A stretch of 64,000 nucleotides of DNA from Platanthera guangdongensis (taxonomy: Eukaryota > Streptophyta > Magnoliopsida > Asparagales > Orchidaceae): assembly GCA_039583875.1 (NCBI GenBank), contig CM077151.1:23120208-23184207 (forward strand), in the 5' to 3' direction. Below are positions 1 through 11,300 of this stretch, piece by piece. Below the pieces are notes generated by a model that saw only the letters and a list, made by a program, of their open reading frames with translations, made no database searches and was not told where the DNA came from. Positions within the stretch are counted from its first letter, which is position 1. Each line of letters begins with the position of its first letter. A program made the translations under genes and the position numbers.

Positions 1-3000
1 CAAATCATAGGCACCGAGGTTGGACAGGAACTGATAGTACAAAGGTCGTGGTAAGGCTTGGTGAGGATGTCAGCAATTTGCTCGGTAGCTGGAACATGCA
101 ATTAATCTACCTTCTTTAATTTAACCTTTTCTCGAATGAAATGACAATCAACCTCAATGTTCTTCGTTCGTTCATGGAAAAACAGGATTTTTGGCAATGT
201 GTATGACAGCCTGACTGTCGGAACATAGAGTGGCCGGTGCGGAAAGCTTGACTCCTAAATCATCAAGGAGACCCTCAAGCCAAGTGGGCTCAGACGCAAT
301 AGCATTCACTGAGCGATACTCGGCCTCAGCGGATGAGCGGACAACAACAAACTATTTCTTGCTACGCCAAGTAATGAGATGTCCTCCAAAATAGGTGCAG
401 TATCCACTTGTGGAGCAACGATCATCCAATGAACCAACATAATCAGCGTCACAATAAGCACTCAGAGATAAGGGAGACGAAGAGGGCTTGTATACAAGTC
501 CCTGTCCAGGAGCAGTCTTCAAGTATCGAAGAATGCACTCAACTGCCTGGAGATGAGGGATACGTGGCTCATGCATGAATCGACTGACAACCCCAACAAC
601 AAATGATATATCAGGTCTCGTAACAATGAGATATATCAGTTTTCTCACAAGACGACGATAATACTCAGGATTTGGAAGGAGTAGATCATAGTCTGACGCA
701 TGAGCACAAAACTTGTGATTACTATCCATGGGAGTGTCGGCGGGTTTGCATCCAGAGTAGCTTGTATCATGCAACAAGTTAAGACAATACTTCCTTTGAG
801 ATAATGCTAATCCATCGGGTCGTCGAGCCACCTCGAGACCAAGAAAGTAACGAAGGCTTCCCAGGTTCTTTGTTTGAAACATAGTTGTCAGATGTTTGAT
901 CTTATGTATCCTTGTAAGGTCATCTCCCGTTGTTAGAATATCATCAACATATACCAAGAGAGTTATTGTGTCTGTTGGACGATGCCGAGTGAACAATGAG
1001 AAGTTGGATGAACTCCGAGTGAACCCAGCTGCAATGATAGTCTGACTGAATTTTTCAAACCATGCCCGAGGTGACTGTTTGAGACCATAAAGTGACTTCT
1101 TCAGACAACAGACGAGAGACTCTCTCGTGGTCTCAAACTCGGGTGGTTGTTGCATATAGACGGTTTTCTGCAAATCCTCATTAAGAAAAACATTTTTGAC
1201 ATCAAACTAGTGCAACTGCCAGTGCCGATGAACAGCAAGGGAGATTAACACACGAACAGTATTCAGTTTGACAACTGGAGAAAAAGTCTCATCATAATCT
1301 AGACCTTGTTGAGTAAAACCACGAGCCACCAACCGAGCTTTCAAACGTTGAACCATCCCATTTGACCCTTGTTTGAGGGCAAACACCCACTTACAACCAC
1401 ACAAGTCTGTCCAAACGGAAGAGGGACAAGATCCCAAGTGTGATTTGCCCAAAGAGCAGACATTTCCTCGTCCATAGCCGCTCACCATCCCAGATGTTGG
1501 AGAGCCTCCTGCACAGAGGTAGGGATGGTAATAGAGGATAAAGAAAGAGCAAACTGGCGAAGGTCCGGAGAGAGGCGGTGGAAGGAGACATAATTCTCCA
1601 GTGGGTGTGCAGTAGAAGTAGTTGTCGGATCTGCAGCCGCAACAAAACATCAGAGGAGGGCATCTCCTGTCTGGTAGAGGAGGAAGAAGGGCGACGAGTA
1701 TACACACGAATGACAGGTGGTTTGTGAGGGAGAGGCGTAGTAAGAGGAGGTGGGTTTGGTGGGAGAGGTGTAAGAAGGAGAGGCGGTAGGTTGGGGGGAG
1801 TGGGGACAATCAGCCGCGGAAGGAGTGGTGGAAGGAGAGAACTAGTGGGAGGAGAATGATATGACTGATATTTGAGAAAGGTAACATCAGCAGAAGTAAC
1901 AACCTTATGATCTTTAGGAGAGAAGCAGACATAACCCTTCTGAGTACGAGAGTAACCTACAAACATATTTTGTGGCACGAGGAGTGAGCTTGTCTGTGGA
2001 CTAGCCAAGAGTATGAACATAGCACACACAACCAAATACGCAGGGTGGGAGTGAAAATGGAGGTGTGGAGGGAAAGAGGAGGTTGAAGAGAACCGCAACG
2101 TTGAGAATGAAGGAAGGCATGCGGTTAATAAGAGAACATGCAGTAGAAACTACAAATTCCAGTATTTCTTGGGAACATGTATTTGAAACATGAGAGAGCG
2201 GGTAACCTCAAGGAGGTGGCGATTCTTGCGTTCAACAATGCCATTTTGCTGGGGGGTATACACACATGAGGTTTGGTGGATGATGCCAAACTCAGCACAT
2301 AGGTTGGTGAACGGATGACTAATGTACTCACGGGCATTGTCAGAGCGAAGAATTTTCATTGTAGTGGAGAACTGGTTGCGAGTTTCAGTTAAAAAGGCAC
2401 AGAAAACACCCAGCAGTTCAGAGCGATCACGAAGAAGATACAACCATGTCACTCGAGAGTAATCATCTACAAAGGTAGCAAAATAACGATAGCCAAAAAC
2501 ACTGGTGATTTTTTATGGTCCCCAGATATTAGAGTGAACAAGATCAAAGGGAGCAGCACTCCGAGTGGGATGAGGCGAGAGTGTCGACCAATGATGATTT
2601 CCATAGATACAATACTCACAAGAGAATTTCCGGAGGGAGACATCAGGAAGAGATTTACGGAGTATATTTAGAGGAGGGTGTCCTAGACGACATTGCCACT
2701 CAGAAGAGCTAACAGAGGACAAAACCGTCGGAGGAGAGGGAACAAGAATGTAGAGACCATTCGAGAGATGCCCTTGTCCAATGATAGACTGCGTCTTGCG
2801 ATCCTGCACAACACAAGAAGTAGAGGAGAATGTTACTGAGCAATCAAGATCGTGAGTAAGACGACTAATAGAGAGAAGGTTGAAAGAAGAGCCCGGAACA
2901 TGAAGAACAGAGCGAAGAGTGATGGCGGGAGTAATGTGAATGTCGGCGGAGCCAGAGACAGGAATGGTGTCCCCACTAGCAACAATAATATATTTGGGAT

Positions 3001-3175
3001 GCACCAAGTCCAAGTAGCGAGATGGCAGCTGTGAGGTAATAGGGTGGGAGGCCTCAAAATCAACGATCCAGGACGAACTATGAGAAAGACAAGAAAACAC
3101 ACCACCAGAGATGGATATCACGGAGCTTGAAGAATGATCGATCCTCCCTTGAAGTTGCTGGATTTGGAGGCGCAA
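1..3175 (-). pseudogene. decayed copia pol (protease-integrase-RT-RNase H)
   Basis: Minus-strand coding remnants read from 3175 down to 1. The protease region near 3060 shows IVDFEASHPIT where the intact relative has ILDSGATHHIT, so the D-S/T-G active site is lost. Integrase pieces follow (2150-2730), including an NGIVERKNRHL block. RT and RNase H occupy 352-1173 with the YVDD catalytic motif and the SLDDRCSTSGYCTYFGG block. An in-frame stop just after ITWRSKK near 350 interrupts RNase H, which otherwise continues to base 1. Frameshifts separate the integrase and RT segments between 1200 and 2150. This cannot make a working polyprotein. Confidence 0.88.
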
Positions 3176-4389
3176 GTCAGCAATGTCTTTCGGAAGGCTC
3201 TACGTAGATGAGGGGGCAACCATTTGCAAAGAAGATGCAACGACTAAGAAAACAATCCGCATCAGCAAGGAGCAACCTGAGCGGCAGGACCAAGTCCGTA
3301 ACGGTCACGGTGGCAACACCAGCCGCCAGAGGGCCACGACCAGAAAACGGAGGTCGCAACGGTTAGAGAAGATCGCAGTGGACAAGAAAGGCCAAAGACA
3401 GTCCGTGCGGGTAGAGAGGAGATGCCGCCCCGACTAGAGAACAAGAGAAGCCGCACGGTCACGGTGACAACACACCAGCGACAAGGAAGCGGCCGCGACC
3501 AACATGCGGAGACCGCAGCAGAAAGGAGAAGTCGCAACGTTGAGAGAAGTCGCAACGACTAAGCAGCGAAGAAATCGTACGAGAAGACCGCACGGTCACG
3601 GTGTCAATACACTAGCGGCAAGGAAAGAAGCCGCGACCAAGATGCAGAGTGGGTAGAGATATGAGGCAGTCCTAGCGGTAAGAGACCAAGCCGCAGTAGC
3701 AAGGAAGAAGCCCGTGCGACAAGCACCCCGTACTAGTCGCACTATGCGCCCAGAACACGCGACAAGATAGAGCCGCAAGGCGAAGAGCAGTAGGCGCCAA
3801 GTCCGCGCGACAAGACAAGTCCGCGGCGAGAAGAGTAGGTCGAAGCAGCAATATCAGCAGGTTGACCGCGCGACGAGAAGCCAACAGACCGCGCGACAAG
3901 AAGTCGTGTTGGTAGAATAGAGAAGCAGACCGCGCGGGTAGACCAAGGAAGTTGCGGACAGCCGCATCGAGAAGAAAGGAGCTCGATAGAGAGGCAGAGA
4001 GGAAAGAAGAGCAGGTGCAGCGGTTTAGGGTCAGTCCGCAACACAAGTAAGCCACGAGAAACCGAGAGGTTGCACGGATAAGTAGAGAAGTCCGTGCAAA
4101 GAGAAGGAAAAGGGGGGACCCACCGTCAGGGAGAGGAAGAAGGTTATAAGAAGCTAGGGGAGAGAAGAAAAGAGAGTGGTTCCACGGAATGAGAAGAAAG
4201 AGCGGAAAGAAAAGAGAAGACCGCGAGAAGGAGCGGAGAAGAAGCCGCGCGGATATGAGGAGAAGCCGCACGGGACAAGAGAACCGCGAGAAGGAGCGGA
4301 GGAGAAGCCGCACGGATAAGAGAAGAAGCCGCGCGGGAAGACGCAGAAACCAGCGGTTAAAAAAACTTAGCCGCAGGAGTAGGACCGTA
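3176..4389 (-). other. untranslated leader of copia A, gag largely absent
   Basis: Between the primer-binding site and the protease remnant the minus strand is pyrimidine- and GC-rich, with many repeats of short words such as GCGGTC and CCGCGCGG. It resembles the leader of the intact copia at 23502-24242, which is rich in the same words. The gag region expected here (about 1 kb in the relative) is not recognisable. Open frames on both strands here are composition artefacts. Confidence 0.6.
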
Positions 4390-4403
4390 TTGGCTCTGAT
4401 ACC
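4390..4403 (-). promoter_or_regulatory. primer-binding site (initiator Met tRNA type), copia A
   Basis: The minus strand reads GGTATCAGAGCCAA directly next to the LTR edge. This is the usual plant copia site complementary to the 3' end of initiator methionine tRNA. Confidence 0.85.
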
Positions 4404-4404
4404 T

Positions 4405-4587
4405 TGTAGAAAAGTACACGATCAGCGAAGGAAAACCAGTAAAATCTTGTATATCCTTTTTCCAGTGTGAAAATACATGTGTGAGTACAAATATATAGGG
4501 AGAGAGAGAGGGACATCCTAAACATCCTAGGTAGTTAAGAGGCTAAACGGGCCTTTACTAATGGGCCTTTACATATATCATTCAACA
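4405..4587 (-). repeat. 5' LTR of copia A
   Basis: A 183-bp LTR with TG...CA ends, adjoining the primer-binding site. It contains a TATA-like TATATTTGTAC stretch in minus orientation and an AG-rich tract. The partner LTR is off the window, so the target duplication cannot be tested. Confidence 0.8.
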
Positions 4588-5216
4588 ATAAGTTATATGA
4601 AACCATATTAAATTATGTCCTTATTCTTGAAAGTTGCATTAAAAAAAGGTTAGGACCAAGTTTTAATTGTGGCTAGTAAATCACCTTCTCAATTTATGTG
4701 TTTCATCCTTGCGCGAGGGTTTTTGTTTTTAGCTAGTTGTTTCCAATTCTCCTTCTAACAAAAAAATCACCTTCAGTTTTTTATTTTTGTTACATTTAAT
4801 AATTGTTGAACAGCAGTAAATAAGATACTGGGTTTTATTGTCAGATGATGACCTAGAATATTGATTTTATTTATAATAAGGATTAATTAAATAAATCGGG
4901 AGAGTTTGCATAATTACCTGGACCTCCCTTCTACATTTTAAAATTACAAGTCCTCCTCTATAAGATTACATTGTTAAAATGCATGTGCAAAAAGAAAAAC
5001 CCATAGATAATTGTAAAACATGGAGGGGAGGTTTCTGTAATTATGCTAAGTTGGATGGGAGGTCTTAGTACATGACAATTTATAATGATACTAAATTAAT
5101 GAAAAGTAACTGTGTGGTTAGATAACGATCAAACACAAGAAATGAGTTCATTGAATAAATTAATATTTCATTTTAATGATAAATTTCTTATTCCTTTAGA
5201 CATTTTTATGCTACAG
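4588..5216 (+). other. intron sequence of host gene 1 with a MITE relic
   Basis: AT-rich noncoding DNA between copia A and the first visible exon. The part at about 4880-5085 has ends resembling the Mutator-like MITE at 20863-21104: both carry GCATAATTAC next to GGACCTCC, in inverted orientation at the two ends. The ends are too decayed to fix borders or a target duplication. A pyrimidine tract and CTACAG acceptor close the intron at 5216. No coding signal is seen. Confidence 0.5.
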
Positions 5217-5376
5217 CCGTTTGGGCTTTGGCCAAGAATCGGGTGTTGAATCCAATGGAGTCAATTCTATAAGATCTTCACAAGTTAGGCTCCTATGCTT
5301 TGTCATAACTGCTATCGCAAAGCTTGCCACCAGCCATACAAAATTGCTTCCAAGGGCTCGAGTTGCTCTAGCTAAG
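5217..5376 (+). CDS. host gene 1, exon a
   Basis: A 160-bp exon. The acceptor is CTACAG at 5211-5216 and the donor GTATTT begins at 5377. One base completes an upstream codon, then 53 codons follow and the exon ends in phase 0. The peptide contains SSQVRLLCFVITAIAKLA and ends PRARVALAK. The next exon starts in matching phase 0. Confidence 0.65.
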
Positions 5377-8300
5377 GTATTTGATCATTGTTATTGTTAC
5401 AAATCCTAAATCAATAAAGCCCATGTATTTAAGCCCAGAAAACCTCTCTCCTCTAGCTCCTCCTTTACTCCCACCTCTTGAGAATGTAGTTAGCTCTCTC
5501 TCTAAAAGGAGAGCCATAGTACAATGCTATTTAATTTTTATGAGAATAATAAAATATTAGTCATTTTTATTCTCAATTTCCACATGGTATCAAAGCCATT
5601 TCATCCAATCGGCCTGATTTCACCAAATTGACCCTCTACTCTCATGGCTTAGGGTTGTTTTGTTTGTTCTGCCTGTGGCCTCCCCCAGTATGTACCGCAC
5701 AGTGCTCGCGGTTACGGTTGTGTTCTCTCGCCGTCTGTTGTGGACTCTGCCCCCGCCCATTTTCTTCCTTGCATTGATTCAGTTCGTGGGTTCCGCCTGC
5801 CTCTTCTAGCCGCAACTGCGTTGTGACTGCATCATGTCCGCCTGCTTCTTGAGGACTCCGTAGCTTTGTGGACGTAACCCCCGTCACATCATCGTGATTG
5901 CGACGTGTCCGCCTGAGGCGTGGTCACCGCTCTCGGTCTTCTCCGCTCAACGCGGCTGTTTCTTTCTTAGGACGCATCACCCACTGTGCCCGCCTCTGTG
6001 CGGCCGCTTCCTCTGTTTTCAGTGCTCATCGTGCCGCTTCCTGCAAGACTGACAGAGCCCATTAAGTGCATCTTCCTTGCTGCTTCCTGGCAGTGCCCGT
6101 CGTGTCCGATTCCAGCATGTGACCGCTTCTTTCTATTGCCCTCTTTCTTGGGCCGTCGTGCTCACCCGTTTTTGATTTGACTACCGAACTTGCTGAGACC
6201 TCCTCTGACCGCACCTCCTTTTATCCGTAGAGCTCCTTTTCCTCTGCTTCACGTGCGACATTTGTGACTGCCACTATTGTTGGCCGCATGGAATTGTTGC
6301 CCCCTCGACCGCTGCTATCCGCCGGAAAACACTGTCCTCCACGGGTGCCCGCTAGTCTCTGTGTTTGTCGGTCCTTGGTTGATGTTCTCTCGCGGAAGCT
6401 CGCTCTTGCTCGCCTCTGCGCCTTGCGTTTGCAGCTGTTTTTACTGTTTGTCTCGCTTGCTGCTCTTTGTCGATTCATTGCTTCTGCATGCCTAGCCCTC
6501 TGCTGCTGAGCCCGCACGTGTTATTTGTCAATTTTCGCCCCTCTTGCTGAGTTCACCGCTTCTTGTTGTTTGTGCCCGTTGTCACCCCTCATGGGACCTC
6601 CTATCCACCATCCTCAAGTTCCCCCTTCTAGTTCCCGTGCTGACATCGGCGTCTTGTGGGATGAATTCCGATGACTGCGGGAGCTTCTTACACTTCTTAC
6701 ACGCACCCACTACCCCGTGGCCTCTTCCTCCCACGTTGCCTATCTTCTTTTCCTCTTGAATTGCGGACTCTGGGCCTACCAATCACATTTCTCCACAATC
6801 GCCCTCTCAGTACACAGATACTGCTACTCCCAAGTTTATTACCATTGTGAATGTTGATACCACCCCTGTTTGCGGTTACAACGATGTTGTTGTGACTCCA
6901 CCCATTTCTCTTCATTCTATTCTTCATGTCCCTTACTCTAAATTTAATGTACTCCCTTCTAGTCGTCTTACTCAAGATCATGACTGTTTCGTAACTTTTA
7001 TCTTGTCTTCTTTTGGGGTGCATGATTGATAGACACGACGTGTCATTGGTACCGACCAATTGTCAAATGGGCTCTACACGTTGGACCTTCCTGGCTCCTT
7101 GTTATCCTCGATTACTTCCGTTGACTGATATCGCCGCCTTGGCAATGCTTCTTTTTTTATACACCAAATTGCTCTTCCTGATTTTCCATTTACTAAGTTC
7201 CAATATGAAACTTACATTTACAACAAACAACATCGCTCTACCTTCCCCCTTAGTTGTTCTCGGAGCTTTACTTCCTTTTGCTTGGTTCACTTAGATATTT
7301 GAGGTTCGTATAAAGCTACTAGTTTGTCTGACTATCGGTATTTTTTGACCTTTATTTATGATCATTCTCGCTTCACCTTGTTGTACTTACTGTGTGATCG
7401 CTCTGAGTTGTTGTGATGCTCCCCCTCCTTCATTGCTGAAACTCTTACTCAATTCTCGAGCACCCTTAAAATCCTTCGCACTAATAATGCTCGTGAATAT
7501 ATTAGTCAAGAATTTTAGGACACCTGCAATCTACTTAGCATTCTCCATCAAACATCATGTGCCTTTACACCATAACAAAATGATGTCATTGAGCGGAAGA
7601 ACCGCCATATTCTAGAGATTGTTGGCTCTCTTATGTTCCAAATGCATGTTCCAACGCAGTATTGTTACTTCGTTGTTTCCACTGCATGCTATTTAATTAA
7701 TCGCATGTCGTCGACCATTCTCAACTTTGCTACCCTCTTCTCCATTTTGTTTCCTTCCACAATTCCCTTCAGCTTCCCTCCTCGGGTTTTTGGGTGTGCC
7801 TATTTTGTCCATCATCTCTGACCTCCTGTCGATAAGTTGGCCCCTCGTGCCCATTCGCCCACTACTGGGAAAACGATCACCTCTGCGAATGTTACCTTTT
7901 TTAAGGATCAACCATTCTATTCAACACCTCCTACTATATCTCTCGATGCCCCCCCACTTCAGGTTGCTCCCACTCACACTTATCCTCCCTTGCTTCTTAC
8001 ACCCTCCTCCCGTGCTCCCCTCTCCTCTACAAGTGTATCACTCGCTGCCATTCATGGTCTGATGCCCTGCGACTATTGTCGTCTACTGATGCTTCTCCCC
8101 GGACTGCTGATCCTCCTACGGCTCCCTCCCAAGATGCAATTTTTCTACCCTCACTCTCCCTAATTATGTATCATTACACTGCCTCTCTTCTCCATTCTGC
8201 AGGTTTGCGATGTCTTTGTCCTCTATTTTCATTCTGTCTTCTGTGCAGGAGGCTCTTAGGCATCTGGGGTGGCAGGCGACAATGGATAATGAAATGACAG

Positions 8301-11300
8301 CTTTATGGGCCAATCACACATGAGACCTTGTTCCTCTTCCTCTGAATCAACATATAATGAGCTGCAAGTGGGTATTCACCGTAAAGAATCATCCAGATGG
8401 GATTGTCGATCGCCTCAGGACTCGTCTTGTTGCCAAAGGTTTTATTAAACAACATGACTTTAATTATCAAGAGACCTTTTCTCCGGTCGCAAAACTCAAC
8501 ATCATTCAAGTCTTGCTTTCCCTTGATGCTCATCGTCATTGGATGCTCCATGAACTTGACATTAAAATGCCTTCCTTAACGTTGACCTCCTGAAAACTGT
8601 GTACACGCAACAACCTCTTGGTTATATAACCACGGGAGAGTCCCTTGTCCGTCACATGAAGAAATCACTCTATGACCTCAAACACTTTCCACAGACATGG
8701 TTTGAGTAGTTTTGTCGGGTAGTTCGTGAGGTTGGCTTCACCCGAAGCTCGATAGATTTTTCGCTATTTATTCGACAACGTCCATCTGACTCGATGATTC
8801 TTCTAGTCTATGTTGATGACATCCTTGTTACTAGATATGATCTTCCCGGCATCACCCAAATCAAGCAACATCTTTCCTTTCATTTTCAAACTAAGGATTT
8901 GGGTTGACTCCCCTACTTCTTGGGAATTGCGGTAGCCTGGCGACTTGATGGTTTTTTTTGTCACAAAGGAAATATTGTCTCGATCTACTTCATGATTTAG
9001 GCTATTTTGGTTGTAATCCTGTGGATACACTTATGTATGTCAATCACAAGCTCTCTGCTCATGGTTCAGACTTTGTTGAACTTCTTCCTAATCTGGAGTA
9101 TTATCGCTGCCTTATTGGCAAGTTAATCTATCTTATGTCACACGACCTGACATTTTCTTTGCGAGTGGTGTGGTTAGTCGCTTCATGCATGCTCCTCGGA
9201 CCTCTTATTTTCAAGCAGTTGAGCATATTCTTCTATACTTGTAGAATGCTCCGGGACAAGGTATTACGTGTATAAGCCTTCTACTTCTCTGTCTTTCATA
9301 ATATATTGTGATGCTGACTATGCTAAGTCCCTCGACAGTCATTGGTTCACGAGCGACTACTTCACATATTTTGGCGGGAACTTGGTAACCTGTCAGAGCA
9401 AAAAATAAATTGTGGTTGCTCACTATTTAGCTAAAGCAGAGTATCGTTCCATTGTTGTTGTTGTCTCTAAATTTACATGGATAGAAAGCCTCCCCCAATG
9501 ATTTAGGTATCAAACTTCCAACCCTGGCTATTTTTTTGCAATAGTCGAGCTATTATTCATATCGCCGAGAACCATGTTTTCATGAGCAAATAAAACACAT
9601 CAAAGTTTATTGTCATTTTGTCCGGAAAATTATTCATATCGCCGAGAACCATGTTTTTCATGAGCAAATAAAACACATCAAAGTTTATTGTCATTTTGTC
9701 CGGAAAATGTTCAGCTTCAACAACTGATTCTACGACATGTGCAGGACTGCTAATCAAATCTTTGATATTCTTACTAAGGTCTTGTCTCACCTACTATATC
9801 AACAATTTCTCTCCAAGCTTGAAGCTTACGAATTGTACGTTCCAGCTTGCTTGCGGGGGAGTGTTACAAATTCTAAATAAATAAAGCTCTTGTATTTAGG
9901 CCGATAAGGCCTCTCTCCTCTAGCTCCTCCATTAGTCCCACATCTTGAGCTTGTAGTTAGCTTTCTCTCTCTCTTTCTATAAAAGGAGACCCATTGTACA
10001 ATGTAAATTTTATTTTTATGCAAATAATAAAATATTGGCCTTTTTTATTCTCAATTTCGACAGTTGTAACTTTTGGCGTTTAGTGATTATGTTCGGAAAT
10101 TATTAACTGGAAGCACTTCTGGAATTTGATGATGTCAGGTTGCTCGGTCCCGGGAAATAGACAAGAGAGTGTGGCAGCGAGCTTGTGACTATTTGGGATT
10201 GTTGAATGAACCTGCAATTAGTTTATCTATTTTGGGCCCTTCAACAGGGAATGTTCAGAGTCCTGGTACTGTTAATTGGAGCCAAGGTGGTTCTAAGATG
10301 GTATCTCATATTCCATTTTATATTCTCGCTGAACAAGAAGGTACAACTATCTTACTGTGTCCTTTATCCTATATTTAAAGTAAATTCTAACCTAAAATTT
10401 TAGGGTAGGTTTGTTTGAAGTGGAGGGAGAAAATTCATTGTAATTCATTATTTCATTTTTGTTGGTTGGTTCCTAATGTGCAATTGTATTTACCTAATAA
10501 ATGCGGAAAATGCATTTTTATTTACAACTTCCTACCTAACCCTTGTAAAAATAATAAATAAAAATCAATAGTGTCATTGTTGTGATTCACATTTCCCTTC
10601 ATAAAAGGATAAAAATTAAATCTATCATCAATCATATAAGAAATTAAATTATTTTCTTGCTAAGGCTATGCTTGGTTTCAAGGATCTGGACAAGAGGAAA
10701 TGTGAAAAAGAATGGGAGTCAAAATTGTTGGATATTTGTATATGCATATTTAGTTCAAGACTATGGTTAATACCTAAGGTCTGTTGGTTTCTACGGAAGA
10801 AAAATATTATCTGCTGCACGGTATGTTAACATGGTTTCATATTAGGTTTCAACTTAGGCACTGCATCCTAGTGCAGTCCTCGTCTATAACTTTGAAGTCC
10901 CCCTTGATGCCCCCAGCCTCATTCGATAACGACACTGCTTCTCTAACCTTTGTCAGTTGAAGAACGGCATTGCTCACTGATGAACTAATTGCAGAGATGT
11001 CTCTACTCGAGATGAATAGATCATAGCCGAGCATAGGAGAACATATCTCTAGCCTTCATCTTCTTTTTCTAGTCGCAACTCAAATATGTTCACAAAAATT
11101 TGCTCTCCATCTCGTTCTCTTTTCTGCCAACTTTCCCTCCCCTTCAACTGCAGAAATTGCAACTTCCGCTTTTGCAATTGCCTCAATCGCCGAGCAAATG
11201 TTGCAAGTCCCATGAAATCCTCCCCATGTTTGTTGATGTTTGTCCTGTCATATGGCGAAGAGCAACTGCATTGAGAAGGTTGCCACCGATCATCACTTGC

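Larger units (their letters stand above)
1..4587 (-). mobile_element. Ty1/copia LTR retrotransposon A, partial (3' end off window)
   Basis: A minus-strand copia element enters from the left edge. Read on the minus strand it has a 5' LTR (4405-4587), a primer-binding site, a leader, then protease, integrase, reverse transcriptase and RNase H in the Ty1/copia order. The 3' LTR and polypurine tract lie just left of base 1. Protein similarity to the intact element at 23316-28518 runs throughout pol, so the two are relatives. Most of gag is missing: the leader is followed almost directly by protease. Several frame breaks and a damaged protease motif show it is dead. Confidence 0.9.
5395..10062 (+). 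mobile_element. Ty1/copia LTR retrotransposon B, full length but decayed, inside a host intron
   Basis: A 4.67-kb copia element in the same orientation as the host gene. It is bounded by LTRs 5395-5584 and 9862-10062, with a primer-binding site at 5585 and a polypurine tract just before the 3' LTR. Flanking pentamers are GTTAT (left) and GTTGT (right), a target duplication with one change. Inside, fragments of protease, integrase, RT and RNase H appear in copia order in all three frames, broken by many stops. LTR divergence and coding decay show an old insertion. Confidence 0.9.

Noticed and set aside
352..1173. Treating the long open frame at 352-1173 as a host gene
   Set aside because: It is the RT/RNase H segment of copia A, with YVDD and the copia RNase H motifs.
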